Positions 18,990-28,563 of a DNA stretch of 64,000 nt are shown here, piece after piece. How positions within the stretch are numbered: the first letter of the stretch is position 1; the number at the start of each line of letters is the position of its first letter. The notes under the pieces are model-generated. The model had not been told where the DNA came from and did no database searches. It saw only the letters and a program-made list of their open reading frames with translations. The position numbers were made by a program, and so were the translations under genes. Origin of the DNA: Streptomyces ferrugineus (GTDB lineage: Bacteria; Actinomycetota; Actinomycetes; Streptomycetales; Streptomycetaceae). Where the stretch lies: positions 8,593,001 through 8,657,000 of the forward strand of contig NZ_CP063373.1 in assembly GCF_015160855.1 (NCBI RefSeq). The letters are read 5' to 3'.

Positions 18990-20750
18990 ATGTCCTTCTC
19001 CCGTAGAAACTTCCTCATCGCCACCGGCGTCGCCGCGGCGTCGACCTCGGTGCTGACCGCCTGCGGCAGCGGCAACGAGGGCGGCTCCGGGAACAACGAG
19101 GCACCCAAGGTCAGCGGCTCCAAGACGACCGAGATCCCGGTCGGTACCAAGGCGGACTCGACCGGCCCGGCCCCCGAGGTCAAGGGCGCGGTCAAGGGCG
19201 GGACGATCTACTCGCTCCAGCAGTTCGACATGGACCACATGGACCCGGCGCAGATCTACGTCTCGACCGAGGGTGCCATCACCGTCCCGATCATGCGCGC
19301 CCTGACCGGCTACAAGCTGGACGACAAGGGTGCCGCCACCCTGGTCGGCGACGCCGCCACGGACGCCGGCACGATGAAGGACGGCGGCAAGACCTGGTCC
19401 TTCACCCTGAAGGACGGCCTGAAGTGGGAGGACGGCTCGGACGTCTCCATGGACGACGTCCGCCACACCTTCGAGCGCCTCTTCGCCGACTTCATCACCG
19501 AGGGTCCGCGCTACGTCCAGCAGTTCATGGTCGGCGGCGACAAGTACAAGGGCCCGTACGACGGCAAGAGCCTCGACTCCATCGAGATCGACGGCAAGAC
19601 CATCACCTTCCGTCTCAACGAGCCCCGCGTCGACTTCAACTACACGCTCGCGATGCGCGGTTACTCCCTGGTGCCGAAGAAGCAGGACACCAAGGAGAAG
19701 TACGACAAGCGCCCGTTCTCGTGCGGTCCGTACAAGGTCGAGAGCCGCAGCATCGGCAAGACGATGACCTACGTGCGCAACGAGCACTGGGACCCGAAGA
19801 CGGACTCGATCCGCAACGCCTACCCGGACAAGTACGTCTTCCAGATGGGCTACGAGCTGGTCGCCTCGACGGACCGCTGGATCGCGGACAAGGGCAACGA
19901 CCAGTACGCGGTGCCGATCTTCAACGAGATCGCGCCCGAGCGCATCGCCCAGGTCCTCACCAAGCCCGAGCTGAAGAAGCGCGTCCTCACCGCGGTCGAC
20001 ACGGCCACCTACTACTGGCCGATCAACATGACCCGCGTCAAGGACCTCAAGGTCCGCCAGGCCATCAACCACGCCTGGCCGCACCAGCAGGTCCAGACCA
20101 TCAACGGTGGCCCCGCCACCACCGAGATCGCCACCACGATCATCGCCCCGGTGACCCCCGGCTACACCAAGTTCGACCTGTACGGCGTCACCAAGAAGCC
20201 GGGCGGCGACCCCGCGAAGGCCAAGGCCCTGCTGAAGGAGGCCGGCAAGCTCGGCTACAAGCTGGTCATCGCCTTCCAGCAGTCCGACACCCAGGTGAAG
20301 GTCGCCGTCGCCGTCAAGAACGCCCTGGAGGAGGCCGGCTTCGACGTCGTCACCAAGCAGGTCGACAAGTCGACGTTCTACACGCAGATCGGCAAGCTCG
20401 ACAACGGCTTCGACCTGATGGGCGCCGGCTGGAGCCCGGACTGGCCGAACGGCTACTCGCAGTTCTACCCCTGCTGGAGCGGCAAGAACATCGGCGACGG
20501 CCGCAGCAACTACGCCCAGCTGAACGACCCGAGCGTCAACAAGGCGATCGACGCCGCCGCCAAGATCCCGGACGTGGAGGAGGCCAACAAGGCCTGGGGC
20601 AACGTCGACAAGATGATCCTGGAGATGGCCGCGGTCGTCCCGGACTACCACAAGATCCGTAACTACCTGTACGGCTCCAAGGTCGGCAACGTCGTCTGGG
20701 ACAGCGGCAACACCTGCGTCGCTCTCTGCAAGCTCTACGCCATGAAGTAA
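18990..20750 (+). CDS. BldKB-like oligopeptide-binding lipoprotein with Tat signal (cluster 2)
   Basis: 586 residues. The signal peptide combines a twin-arginine motif (SRRNFLIAT, residues 4-12) with a lipobox ending in LTAC, so it should be exported folded by the Tat route and then lipidated. The mature part is a family 5 solute-binding protein (GGTIYSLQQFDMDHMDPAQIY, WSFTLKDGLKWEDGSDV, and VVPDYHKIRNYLYG near the end). The cluster 3 counterpart has a plain Sec-type lipoprotein signal. A hairpin follows the stop codon (20769-20794), possibly raising binding-protein yield over the downstream genes. Confidence 0.93.
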   Translation: MSFSRRNFLIATGVAAASTSVLTACGSGNEGGSGNNEAPKVSGSKTTEIPVGTKADSTGPAPEVKGAVKGGTIYSLQQFDMDHMDPAQIYVSTEGAITVPIMRALTGYKLDDKGAATLVGDAATDAGTMKDGGKTWSFTLKDGLKWEDGSDVSMDDVRHTFERLFADFITEGPRYVQQFMVGGDKYKGPYDGKSLDSIEIDGKTITFRLNEPRVDFNYTLAMRGYSLVPKKQDTKEKYDKRPFSCGPYKVESRSIGKTMTYVRNEHWDPKTDSIRNAYPDKYVFQMGYELVASTDRWIADKGNDQYAVPIFNEIAPERIAQVLTKPELKKRVLTAVDTATYYWPINMTRVKDLKVRQAINHAWPHQQVQTINGGPATTEIATTIIAPVTPGYTKFDLYGVTKKPGGDPAKAKALLKEAGKLGYKLVIAFQQSDTQVKVAVAVKNALEEAGFDVVTKQVDKSTFYTQIGKLDNGFDLMGAGWSPDWPNGYSQFYPCWSGKNIGDGRSNYAQLNDPSVNKAIDAAAKIPDVEEANKAWGNVDKMILEMAAVVPDYHKIRNYLYGSKVGNVVWDSGNTCVALCKLYAMK

Positions 20751-20768
20751 GCGCGCAGCACTTCCCCG

Positions 20769-20794
20769 GGGGCGGTCATCCACATGGCCGCCCC
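20769..20794 (+). terminator. Hairpin after the cluster 2 binding-protein gene (attenuator or stabiliser)
   Basis: A 10-bp stem with one G-U pair (20769-20778 with 20785-20794) and a 6-nt loop lies 18 bp after the stop codon, within the operon. No T-run follows, so partial termination or 3'-end protection is more likely than full termination. Confidence 0.5.
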
Positions 20795-20855
20795 TGCGGC
20801 CCACCCCCTCTGCTTCCCTCCCGGCGACGGCGCCCCGTCCGGAAAGTCACGCCTC

Positions 20856-21836
20856 ATGTTCCGCTTCCTTGTCCGCCGAGTCACCGGCGCGATGGTCATC
20901 CTGCTGATCATCAGTGCCATCACCTTCTGGCTCTTCTACGCCGTGCCGCGTGACCCCGCGATGATGTCCTGCGGCAAGAACTGCACGCCTGAGAACCTCG
21001 CGCAGATCCGGGAGAACCTGGGCATCGACAAGCCGATCCCGGTTCAGTACTGGCTCTGGCTCGTCGGCATCTTCGTCGGACGGGACTACGCCGGCTACGA
21101 GTTCTGCAACGCCCCCTGCTTCGGGTACTCCTTCGCCAACCGCGAGCCCGTCTTCGGCACGATCATGGACCGGCTGCCGACGACCCTGTCGCTCGCCTTC
21201 GGCGCGGCCGTCGTCTTCCTGATCCTCGGTATCGGCGCGGGCATGCTCGCGGCGCTCAAGCAGGGCCAGTTCCTGGACAAGTTCGCCAGCTCGACGTCGC
21301 TGCTCGGCTCCTCGCTCCAGATCTACTTCGTCGGCTACATCGCGATGTTCTTCTTCGTCGCGCAGCTCGGGTGGCTGGACCAGCCGCAGTACACCCCCCT
21401 GACCGAGAACCCGGCCGCCTGGTTCTCCGGCCTCCTGTTGCCCTGGCTGGTGCTGGCGATCATCTTCACCGCCAACTACACCCGTATGACCCGCTCCCAG
21501 CTGGTCGAGCAACTGAGCGAGGACTACGTGCGCACGGCCCGCGCCAAGGGCCTGTCCCGCTCGAACGTCTTCTTCCGGTTCGCCTGGCGCGGTGCGATGG
21601 GCCCCATCGTCACGGTGTTCGGCATCGACCTGGGTACGCTGATCGGCGGTGCCATCATCACCGAGTCCACCTTCAGCCTTCAGGGCATCGGACGGCTCGC
21701 GGTGGCGTCGGTGGACCAGAGCGACCTGCCGATGCTGCTCGGCGTGACCCTCCTCGCGGCCGGCGCGATCGTGTTCCTCAACATCATCGTCGACGCCGTC
21801 TACGCCCTCATCGACCCGCGGATCCGGCTCGCCTGA
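20856..21836 (+). CDS. BldKC-like oligopeptide ABC permease, OppB type (cluster 2)
   Basis: 326 residues from the ATG at 20856 (MFRFLVRRVTGAMVILL), preceded by GGAAAG; the in-frame upstream ATG at 20784 lies in the hairpin and would add unrelated residues. Six hydrophobic segments, an extracytoplasmic stretch with CGKNC, a second cysteine pair in the ...FCNAPCFGYSF loop, and the EAA loop TARAKGLSRSNVFFRFAWRG are visible. The cysteine pattern and loop lengths match the cluster 3 protein. It pairs with the OppC-type protein of this operon. Confidence 0.92.
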   Translation: MFRFLVRRVTGAMVILLIISAITFWLFYAVPRDPAMMSCGKNCTPENLAQIRENLGIDKPIPVQYWLWLVGIFVGRDYAGYEFCNAPCFGYSFANREPVFGTIMDRLPTTLSLAFGAAVVFLILGIGAGMLAALKQGQFLDKFASSTSLLGSSLQIYFVGYIAMFFFVAQLGWLDQPQYTPLTENPAAWFSGLLLPWLVLAIIFTANYTRMTRSQLVEQLSEDYVRTARAKGLSRSNVFFRFAWRGAMGPIVTVFGIDLGTLIGGAIITESTFSLQGIGRLAVASVDQSDLPMLLGVTLLAAGAIVFLNIIVDAVYALIDPRIRLA

Positions 21837-21884
21837 CCTCCGCCCCACTCCCGACCTCTCGCATCACCCCTCAGGAGCGTCCCC

Positions 21885-22919
21885 GTGACGAGCACCGATC
21901 AGCAGCCCTTCCTCTCCGTCAGGGACCTTCAGGTCCACTTCTCCACCGAGGACGGCATCGTCAAGGCCGTCGACGGGCTCTCCTTCGACCTCGCCAAGGG
22001 CAAGACGCTCGGCATCGTGGGTGAGTCGGGGTCCGGCAAGTCCGTCACCAACCTGACGATCCTGGGCCTGCACGACCCCCACCGCACCACCATCGACGGC
22101 GAGATCCTGCTGGACGGCAAGGAGCTGCTCACCGCCTCCGAGCGCGAGATGGAGCGGCTGCGCGGCAACAAGATGTCCATGATCTTCCAGGACGCGCTGG
22201 CCTCGCTGTCGCCGTACCACACCGTCGGCACACAGATCGGCGAGACGTACCGCAAGCACACCGGCGCCTCCAAGAAGGAGTCCCGGGCGCGGGCGATCGA
22301 GATGCTGCGGCGGGTCGGGATCCCCCAGCCGGACATGCGGGTGGACGACTATCCGCACCAGTTCTCCGGCGGTATGCGCCAGCGCGCGATGATCGCGATG
22401 GCGCTGGTCTGCGACCCCGAGCTGCTGATCGCCGACGAGCCGACGACGGCGCTCGACGTGACGGTCCAGGCCCAGATCATGGACCTGCTGAAGGACCTCC
22501 AGCAGGAGTTCGGCACCGCGATCATCTTCATCACCCACGACCTCGGTGTCATCGCCGACATCGCGGACGACGTGCTGGTGATGTACGGCGGCCGGTGCGT
22601 GGAGCGGGGCACCAAGAAGGAGGTGCTGAGCACCCCTCAGCACCCCTACACCCTCGGCCTGCTCAGCTCCATGCCGAGTCTGGACGGCCCGGTCGACGTG
22701 CCGCTGTCGCCGATTCCCGGTGCGCCGCCGTCGCTGCTGAACCCGCCCTCCGGCTGCCGTTTCCACCCGCGGTGCGCCTTCACCGACAAGGTCGCGGGCG
22801 GGCTGTGCTCCGGTGAGCGGCCGCCGCTGGACGTGGTGGACGGCCGCGGCTCCGCGTGCCACCTGCCGCTGGAGCAGCGCACGGACCTCTTCGCCGACTT
22901 CGCCGGATCCCGGCACTGA
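21885..22919 (+). CDS. BldKD-like oligopeptide ABC ATPase, OppD type (cluster 2)
   Basis: 344 residues starting with GTG at 21885 after AGGAG. Walker [10 protein letters not shown], signature FSGGMRQR, Walker [13 protein letters not shown] and H-loop ITHDLG are present; the C-terminal extension [13 protein letters not shown] with later cysteines is typical of OppD. It is clearly related to the cluster 3 OppD-type protein through most of its length, yet diverged at many synonymous sites, unlike the next gene. Confidence 0.93.
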   Translation: MTSTDQQPFLSVRDLQVHFSTEDGIVKAVDGLSFDLAKGKTLGIVGESGSGKSVTNLTILGLHDPHRTTIDGEILLDGKELLTASEREMERLRGNKMSMIFQDALASLSPYHTVGTQIGETYRKHTGASKKESRARAIEMLRRVGIPQPDMRVDDYPHQFSGGMRQRAMIAMALVCDPELLIADEPTTALDVTVQAQIMDLLKDLQQEFGTAIIFITHDLGVIADIADDVLVMYGGRCVERGTKKEVLSTPQHPYTLGLLSSMPSLDGPVDVPLSPIPGAPPSLLNPPSGCRFHPRCAFTDKVAGGLCSGERPPLDVVDGRGSACHLPLEQRTDLFADFAGSRH

Positions 22920-22949
22920 CTGACGTACACGAGACGGGACTTCACCATC

Positions 22950-23996
22950 ATGAGCAACGCGCAACCGCTCCTGGACGTCAGCGGTCTGACCAAGCACTTC
23001 CCGATCAAGGGCGGCTTCCCGATCAAACGCACGGTCGGCGCCGTCCAGGCCGTGGACGGTCTCGACTTCCAGGTGGCCGAGGGCGAGTCCCTCGGTCTGG
23101 TGGGGGAGTCGGGCTGCGGCAAGTCGACGACGGGCCGGCTGATCACCCGGCTGCTCGAACCGACGGGCGGCAAGATCTCCTACCGCGGTCAGGACATCAC
23201 GCACGCGGGTCGCAAGCAGCTCGCGCCGATCCGCTCCGAGATCCAGATGATCTTCCAGGACCCCTACGCGTCCCTGAACCCGCGTCAGACGGTCGGCAAG
23301 ATCATCGCGGGTCCGATGGAGATCAACGACATCAACCCGGCGGGCGGCCGCGAGAAGCGCGTCCGTGAGCTGCTGGAGATCGTGGGCCTGAACCCCGAGC
23401 ACTTCAACCGCTTCCCGCACGAGTTCTCGGGCGGTCAGCGGCAACGTATCGGCGTGGCACGGGCGCTGGCCCTGGAGCCGAAGCTGATCGTGGCCGACGA
23501 GCCGGTCTCGGCCCTCGACGTCTCCATCCAGGCGCAGGTGGTGAACCTGCTCCAGAAGGTCCAGCAGGAACTCGGCATCGCCTTCGTCTTCATCGCCCAC
23601 GACCTCGCGGTGGTCCGGCACTTCTCCCAGCGGGTGGCGGTCATGTACCTCGGCAAGATCGTCGAGATCGCCGACCGCGACGACCTGTACGGCAACCCGC
23701 GCCACCCGTACACCCGGGCGCTGCTGTCCGCCGTGCCCGAGGCCACGGTGGACGAGATCCCGGCCCGCGAGCGCATCCGCCTCCAGGGCGACGTCCCCTC
23801 GCCCATCAACCCGCCCTCCGGCTGCCGCTTCCGCACCCGCTGCTGGAAGGCGACGGAGAAGTGCGCGACCGAGGCCCCGCCGCTGGTCCAGGCCGAGGGC
23901 AACAAGCCCGGCCACCTGACCGCCTGCCACTACCCGGAGGCGGCGGACGCGAGCACCACGCCGCTCCTGTCCAAGGACTCCCAGCCGGCGGCCTGA
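22950..23996 (+). CDS. BldKE-like oligopeptide ABC ATPase, OppF type (cluster 2)
   Basis: 348 residues. Walker [10 protein letters not shown], signature FSGGQRQR, Walker [13 protein letters not shown] and H-loop IAHDLA are present, with the C-terminal extension [18 protein letters not shown]. The segment at 23274-23585 matches the cluster 3 counterpart almost base for base, including synonymous positions, which points to gene conversion or very recent duplication. It is the last gene of cluster 2; a terminator-like hairpin and a transposase remnant follow. Confidence 0.94.
   Translation: MSNAQPLLDVSGLTKHFPIKGGFPIKRTVGAVQAVDGLDFQVAEGESLGLVGESGCGKSTTGRLITRLLEPTGGKISYRGQDITHAGRKQLAPIRSEIQMIFQDPYASLNPRQTVGKIIAGPMEINDINPAGGREKRVRELLEIVGLNPEHFNRFPHEFSGGQRQRIGVARALALEPKLIVADEPVSALDVSIQAQVVNLLQKVQQELGIAFVFIAHDLAVVRHFSQRVAVMYLGKIVEIADRDDLYGNPRHPYTRALLSAVPEATVDEIPARERIRLQGDVPSPINPPSGCRFRTRCWKATEKCATEAPPLVQAEGNKPGHLTACHYPEAADASTTPLLSKDSQPAA
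23274..23585 (+). repeat. Near-identical inverted repeat, copy 1 (in cluster 2 OppF-type gene)
   Basis: 312 bp that match the reverse complement of 31462-31773 with about five differences counted by eye. Flanking sequence of the two genes differs much more. It codes for the region from LNPRQTVGKII to ELGIAF. Confidence 0.85.
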
Positions 23997-24025
23997 CACC
24001 CCCCTTTTCATCGGTCGCCGTGCAC

Positions 24026-24064
24026 GAGGGCCCGTGCTCACCTTCTGGGTGCGTACGGGCCCTC
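24026..24064 (+). terminator. Hairpin terminator after cluster 2
   Basis: A 10-bp perfect stem (24026-24035 with 24055-24064), extendable by a G-U and a C-G pair, starts 30 bp after the stop codon of the last ATPase gene. The right arm touches the transposase remnant. Confidence 0.65.
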
Positions 24065-24156
24065 AATCGCGTGGTGAGGTCTTTGATCCAGATCATCGAG
24101 GCGTGCAGGTGGAGACTGGCGAGGCAGCTGTCGGGAGTCTTGTCGTACCGGGTGTC
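24050..24156 (-). pseudogene. C-terminal remnant of an IS5-family transposase
   Basis: Read on the minus strand, this stretch encodes RYDKTPDSCLASLHLHAS followed by MIWIKDLTTRLRAR. I recognise this as the ending of IS5-family DDE transposases common in Streptomyces. An in-frame stop codon directly precedes it (24157-24159), and nothing of the catalytic core is present, so it is a dead fragment of about 35 codons. It lies between cluster 2 and the response regulator gene, and pairs with an N-terminal remnant in the same orientation at 28.6 kb. Confidence 0.75.
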
Positions 24157-24284
24157 TCACCGTCCCGGTTCCGGCCTCCTGGTACGTCACGCTCGGGGGC
24201 GGGTGAGGCACGTGGAGCCGACGTGAGCCGACCGGTGCACTGGTGTCCGGGCGGGGACTCATGGGGCATGGCCCGGCACCCGGC

Positions 24285-24947
24285 TCAGGTTCCGGGGAGG
24301 ATACGCCGCGTTTCGTAGGCCCACATCGCGATCTCGACCCGGTTGCGGGCGCCGAGTTTGGCCAGCAGGCTGGCCAGATGCGTCTTCACCGTGCTGAGGC
24401 TGATGTGCAGTGCATCGGCGATCTCGGTGTTGGTCAGCCCGCGAGCGACGGCGAGGAGCACCTGCTCCTCGCGGGCGGTGACGGGGGAGACGGGCTGGGC
24501 CACGGGCCGGCCGGCGGGCAGGTCCGCGAATGCCTGGAGCAGACGGACGGTGACGCTGGGCGCGATGAGCGCCTCACCGTCGGACGCCGACCGTACGGCC
24601 TGCGCCAGAAGGTCCGGTCCCGTGTCCTTGAGGAGGAATCCGCGGGCGCCGGCACGCAGTGAGCCGTAGACGTACTCGTCGAGGTCGAATGTGGTGATGA
24701 CGACCACGGCCAGCGGGTCGGCGACGCCCGGGCCGGCGACCAGCCGGGTGGCTTCGAGCCCGTCGAGTACGGGCATGCGGATGTCGAACAGGCAGACGTC
24801 GGGGCGTAGTTCGCGGGCCAGACGTACCGCTTCCCGTCCGTCGGCGGCCTCGCCGACCACCTCGATGCCGGGCTGGGCGTTCAGCATGATCCGCAACCCG
24901 GTACGGATGATCGTCTGGTCGTCAGCGACGAGGACGCGAATGGACAC
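24285..24947 (-). CDS. NarL/LuxR-type response regulator (island)
   Basis: 220 residues starting with GTG at 24947; AGGAG lies 8 nt upstream. The receiver domain has the acidic DD pair (LVADDQ), phosphoacceptor D55 in CLFDIRMP and lysine in FLLKDTG. The C-terminal LuxR helix-turn-helix reads VTAREEQVLLAVARGLTNTEIADALHIS in two adjoining helices. The gene starts within the last 26 bp of the histidine kinase gene, so the two are coupled. They are divergent from the MMPL transporter gene, which is the most likely target of regulation. Confidence 0.93.
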   Translation of the reverse strand: MSIRVLVADDQTIIRTGLRIMLNAQPGIEVVGEAADGREAVRLARELRPDVCLFDIRMPVLDGLEATRLVAGPGVADPLAVVVITTFDLDEYVYGSLRAGARGFLLKDTGPDLLAQAVRSASDGEALIAPSVTVRLLQAFADLPAGRPVAQPVSPVTAREEQVLLAVARGLTNTEIADALHISLSTVKTHLASLLAKLGARNRVEIAMWAYETRRILPGT

Positions 24948-26112
24948 CGCTCTCGCTCCTCGCTCTCGGCAGTTCGGCTTCGACATGCCAGCCCCGGTCG
25001 GTACCCGGGCCGGCTCGTAGTGTGCCGCCGAGCAGGGTCGCGCGCTCGCGCAGTCCGGTAAGTCCGTATCCGTCGCGACCCCGGCCGGTGCGCCGCCCGT
25101 TGTCGCGCACGCTCACCCGTACCGTGTGCCGTTCCGCGGCGACCCGAACGACGAGCTCGGTCGCGTCGACCGCATGGCGCAGCGCGTTGGTCACCGACTC
25201 CTGCACGATCCGGTAGACGGCCGCGTCAACGGCCGGGGGCAGCGCGTCCAGTTCGTCATCGAGCCCCAGGTCGACCCTGAGGCGACCACCCGGGGTGCGC
25301 ACCAGGCGCTCCAGATCCGCGACTCCGGCAGGGGGCGCCAGCTCGGCGCCGACCCCGCGGTCGCGCAGCGCGGCGACCATGGCGCGCATTTCCTCCAGCG
25401 TGCGCGCCCCTTCCTCCTCGACCCCCTCCAGCGCCTCGACGGCGGCGGACGGGTCGGCGCCCGCGAGCACCCGGCCCGCCTGGGCGATGATCACCATGGC
25501 CGACACGTGGTGGGCCACCGTGTCGTGCAGTTCCCGGGCGAGCTGCTCGCGCTCGCGGGAGCGCACCTGCTCCAACTGCCGCTCGCGAGCGGTCACCCAG
25601 AACCGCACGGCGGCCCCGACCACGCCGGGCAGCAGCAGGAAAACCAAGCCCACGACCTTTTCGACGACCGGGCTCTCGTCCGCGACGACACACAGCGTGC
25701 CGACCGCGAGGACCACCGCGCAGCCCAGCACGATCTCGCGTCCCGAACCCCACCGGGGCAGCGCGTACACCAGCACAAGCACGACCGCGCCGGTGTAGAG
25801 GCCGACGGGCTCGCGCGCTGCGGCGACGAGCGAGGCCACCGTGAGCAGGAAGACCGAGCCGAACGCCAGCGTCACCATCGCCAGCGGGCGGGTCCGGCGC
25901 CACAGGAGCAGCAGGCACAGCCATACGGCGAACACCACCGCCACCGGCCGCCACACGACGTTCTCGCGCAGGGTGGCCTCCAGCGCCACCCCGGCAAGGC
26001 CCGCGGCGAGCAGCGCCCAGTCCCGCCACACCCGGGCGGGCGCGTCGGGCGGCCGGGGTTCGGTCCACAGGGTTCGCAGGTCGTCTCGGAGCACGGTTCT
26101 CAGCCTAGGCAC
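24922..26112 (-). CDS. DesK-type sensor histidine kinase (island)
   Basis: 396 residues if it starts at GTG 26112; GTG 26094 is an equally reasonable start. Several hydrophobic segments between residues 30 and 170 form a membrane sensor. The H-box is LARELHDTVAHHVSAMVIIAQ with H196, followed by the N-box REs-like QESVTNALRHAVDA and the lid DNGRRTGRGRDGYGLTGL. It is a HisKA_3 kinase partnered with the overlapping response regulator. Its 5' end faces the MMPL gene across about 160 bp. Confidence 0.92.
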   Translation of the reverse strand: MPRLRTVLRDDLRTLWTEPRPPDAPARVWRDWALLAAGLAGVALEATLRENVVWRPVAVVFAVWLCLLLLWRRTRPLAMVTLAFGSVFLLTVASLVAAAREPVGLYTGAVVLVLVYALPRWGSGREIVLGCAVVLAVGTLCVVADESPVVEKVVGLVFLLLPGVVGAAVRFWVTARERQLEQVRSREREQLARELHDTVAHHVSAMVIIAQAGRVLAGADPSAAVEALEGVEEEGARTLEEMRAMVAALRDRGVGAELAPPAGVADLERLVRTPGGRLRVDLGLDDELDALPPAVDAAVYRIVQESVTNALRHAVDATELVVRVAAERHTVRVSVRDNGRRTGRGRDGYGLTGLRERATLLGGTLRAGPGTDRGWHVEAELPRARSESGVHSRPRR

Positions 26113-26269
26113 CGCGGCGTGCCGCGCATCGGCCGAAAGGACGGCTCGTCACTCCACCCCAAGGCCGACGGATCCGCGGCCCGCGGGCCGATGCCGCGCA
26201 GCGCCGTGGCGACGAGCCTCGGCATCGGCGGCCGTACAAGGACGGCCGACGAGGTGGTTGGAGGACCCG

Positions 26270-28540
26270 ATGCTCTCGAAAGCCCTGTTGCGCCTGGGCG
26301 CATACGCCGCCCGCCATCCCTGGCGGGTGATCGCGGCATGGCTGATCGCCGTCACGCTCGCCGTCCTCGCCGCCGTCGCCTTCGGCGGGCGTACCGCGGA
26401 CTCGATGACCGCTCCGGGACTGGACTCCCGGCGGGCCGCGGAACTGATCGAGCGGGCAGGCACCGGCCAGGAGGGGATGACCGCCCAGGTCGTCGTCACC
26501 CCCCTCGACGACGGTTCGACGTTCTTCGACAGCGACAGCGCGAGCACCGCTCTCACGCGGCTGCAGACCGAGGTGAAGCGGCTGCCGCACGTGCTCGGCA
26601 CGAGCGACCCGGCGGGGGCGCTCGACACGGGCCGGGACACCGCAGTGCGCGGCGGACTTGTCTCGGCCGACGGACGGATCGCGGTCGTCCGGGTGCAGTA
26701 CCCCGACCAGAGCCGGCTGTCGGCCGAGGACCTCGACGCCCTCGTCGATCTCGGCGACCGGCTGCGCGCCGAACTGCCGCTGCGCATCGAGATGGGCGGG
26801 AACCTCTTCTACGCCTTCTCCGAACCCGACGGCGGCGCGAGCGAGCTGATCGGCCTCCTCGCCGCGGCCGCGATCCTGTTCCTGGCGTTCGGTTCGCTCG
26901 TCGCTGCCGCGCTGCCGATCGGCATGGCGGTCTTCGGACTGACCGTCGGGGTCGCCACGATGACGGTCCTGGCGGGGGTGACAGAGGTCCCCACCTTCGC
27001 ACCGGTCCTGGGCAGCATGGTCGGGCTCGGAGTGGGCATCGACTACGCGCTGTTCGTGCTCGCCAGGCACCGGGAGTACCTCGCGTGCGGGCTGGATCCG
27101 CAGGCGGCGGCCGGACGAGCGGTGGCAACGGCGGGGCGGCCGGTGGTCTTCGCCGGCGGCACCGTCGTCGTGTCGATCCTCGGCCTGGCGGTCGCGAACG
27201 TGCCGTTCATGACGGTGGGCGGGGTTGCCGTCTCGATCGTCGTCCTGACGATGGTGCTCGCGTCGGTGACGCTGCTGCCGGCCTTCCTCGGCGCGGCGGG
27301 CCCGCGCCTGGCCCGGGCCGGCCGGATCGTCCGGGCTGTGCAGACCAGGAAGCCGGGCCGACTCGCACGACGGCGGGACACGGCGGCGGGCGCCGCCTCC
27401 GCCGCCGAGTGGCGTCGCTGGATCGGCCACGTCAGCCGACACCCGGTGCCGTACGCGGTCGGCGCGGCGGGGCTGCTGCTGACGGCGACGCTGCCCGTGC
27501 TCGGCCTGCGCGTCGGCCTGCCCGACGACGGCTCACTGCCGCAGAGCCGTACCGAGCGCCGGGCCTACGACCTCGTCGCCGAGGGGTTCGGCCCGGGCAC
27601 CAACGGTCCCCTCGTCATCGCCGCGGACCCCTCCGGCGATCGGGGAGTGCTGGACCGTCTCGTCGAGGCGGTCGCGGCGGATCCGGGCATCGCATCCGTC
27701 GCGCCGACGCACATCGATCGGGCCACCGGCATCGCGACCCTCGTGGTGTTCCCGACCACCGGCCCTCAGGACAAGGCCACGGCCGACACCATCGCCCGGC
27801 TGCGCACCGACGTGCTGCCCACGGCGATCGGGGAGGGCCCGGCCAGGGCCCACGTCGGCGGCGCCGCCGCGAGCCTTTCCGATGTGGGCCAACGCACCAG
27901 CGAACGCCTGCCGGTGTTCGTCGCCGCCGTGCTGGCGATGTCGTTCCTGCTGCTGATGCTGGTCTTCCGCTCGATACTCGTACCGCTCAAGGCGGTACTG
28001 CTGAATCTGCTGAGCATCGGCGCGGCCTACGGCATCATGGTCGCGGTCTTCCAGTGGGGCTGGGGTGGCGCACTCATCGGGCTGGAAGCGACGGTTCCGA
28101 TCGTGTCGTTCATCCCGATGTTCCTCTTCGCCATCCTGTTCGGCCTGTCGATGGACTACGAGGTGTTCCTCCTCTCCCGCGTACGCGAGGAGTACCTGCG
28201 CACCGGCGACAACGGCACGGCGATCGTCGAGGGCGTCTCGCGCACCGCCCGGATCATCACCTCGGCCGCCCTCATCATGGTGGCGGTCTTCCTGTCCTTC
28301 GCCGTCGCCAACGACCCCTCCACCAAAATGTTCGGGCTCGGCCTGGCCACCGCGATCTTCATCGACGCCACGGTCGTACGCATGGTGCTGGTACCGGCGA
28401 CCATGACACTCCTCGGCCGGGCCAACTGGTGGCTGCCGAAGTGGCTGGACCGGATGCTTCCCCGCGACCCGGTCGGCACCGACGACACCGACGCGGAATC
28501 CACGGGTGACGCCCCGCGTCCACGGCTGGTCGACCGTTGA
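26270..28540 (+). CDS. MMPL-family RND transporter
   Basis: 756 residues from the ATG at 26270, with GGAGG 5 nt upstream. It has the MMPL layout: one N-terminal helix (WRVIAAWLIAVTLAVLA), an extracytoplasmic domain, five helices with the motif GLGVGIDYALFVLARHRE, then the repeat with a second extracytoplasmic domain and a helical bundle with FGLSMDYEVFLLSRVREEY. The paired aspartate-tyrosine motifs (GIDYALF and SMDYEVF) are the proton-relay signature of this group. Likely substrates are lipids or hydrophobic drugs; not determinable here. It is divergent from the two-component genes and ends about 25 bp before the N-terminal IS5 transposase remnant. Confidence 0.92.
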   Translation: MLSKALLRLGAYAARHPWRVIAAWLIAVTLAVLAAVAFGGRTADSMTAPGLDSRRAAELIERAGTGQEGMTAQVVVTPLDDGSTFFDSDSASTALTRLQTEVKRLPHVLGTSDPAGALDTGRDTAVRGGLVSADGRIAVVRVQYPDQSRLSAEDLDALVDLGDRLRAELPLRIEMGGNLFYAFSEPDGGASELIGLLAAAAILFLAFGSLVAAALPIGMAVFGLTVGVATMTVLAGVTEVPTFAPVLGSMVGLGVGIDYALFVLARHREYLACGLDPQAAAGRAVATAGRPVVFAGGTVVVSILGLAVANVPFMTVGGVAVSIVVLTMVLASVTLLPAFLGAAGPRLARAGRIVRAVQTRKPGRLARRRDTAAGAASAAEWRRWIGHVSRHPVPYAVGAAGLLLTATLPVLGLRVGLPDDGSLPQSRTERRAYDLVAEGFGPGTNGPLVIAADPSGDRGVLDRLVEAVAADPGIASVAPTHIDRATGIATLVVFPTTGPQDKATADTIARLRTDVLPTAIGEGPARAHVGGAAASLSDVGQRTSERLPVFVAAVLAMSFLLLMLVFRSILVPLKAVLLNLLSIGAAYGIMVAVFQWGWGGALIGLEATVPIVSFIPMFLFAILFGLSMDYEVFLLSRVREEYLRTGDNGTAIVEGVSRTARIITSAALIMVAVFLSFAVANDPSTKMFGLGLATAIFIDATVVRMVLVPATMTLLGRANWWLPKWLDRMLPRDPVGTDDTDAESTGDAPRPRLVDR

Positions 28541-28563
28541 CTCGACTCCTGCCCGCCACGGGT

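Noticed and set aside
25126..28509. A 1127-codon plus-strand open frame over the kinase and MMPL genes
   Set aside because: It is Arg/Gly/Pro-rich with no motif, and contradicts the well-supported kinase (minus) and MMPL (plus, other frame).
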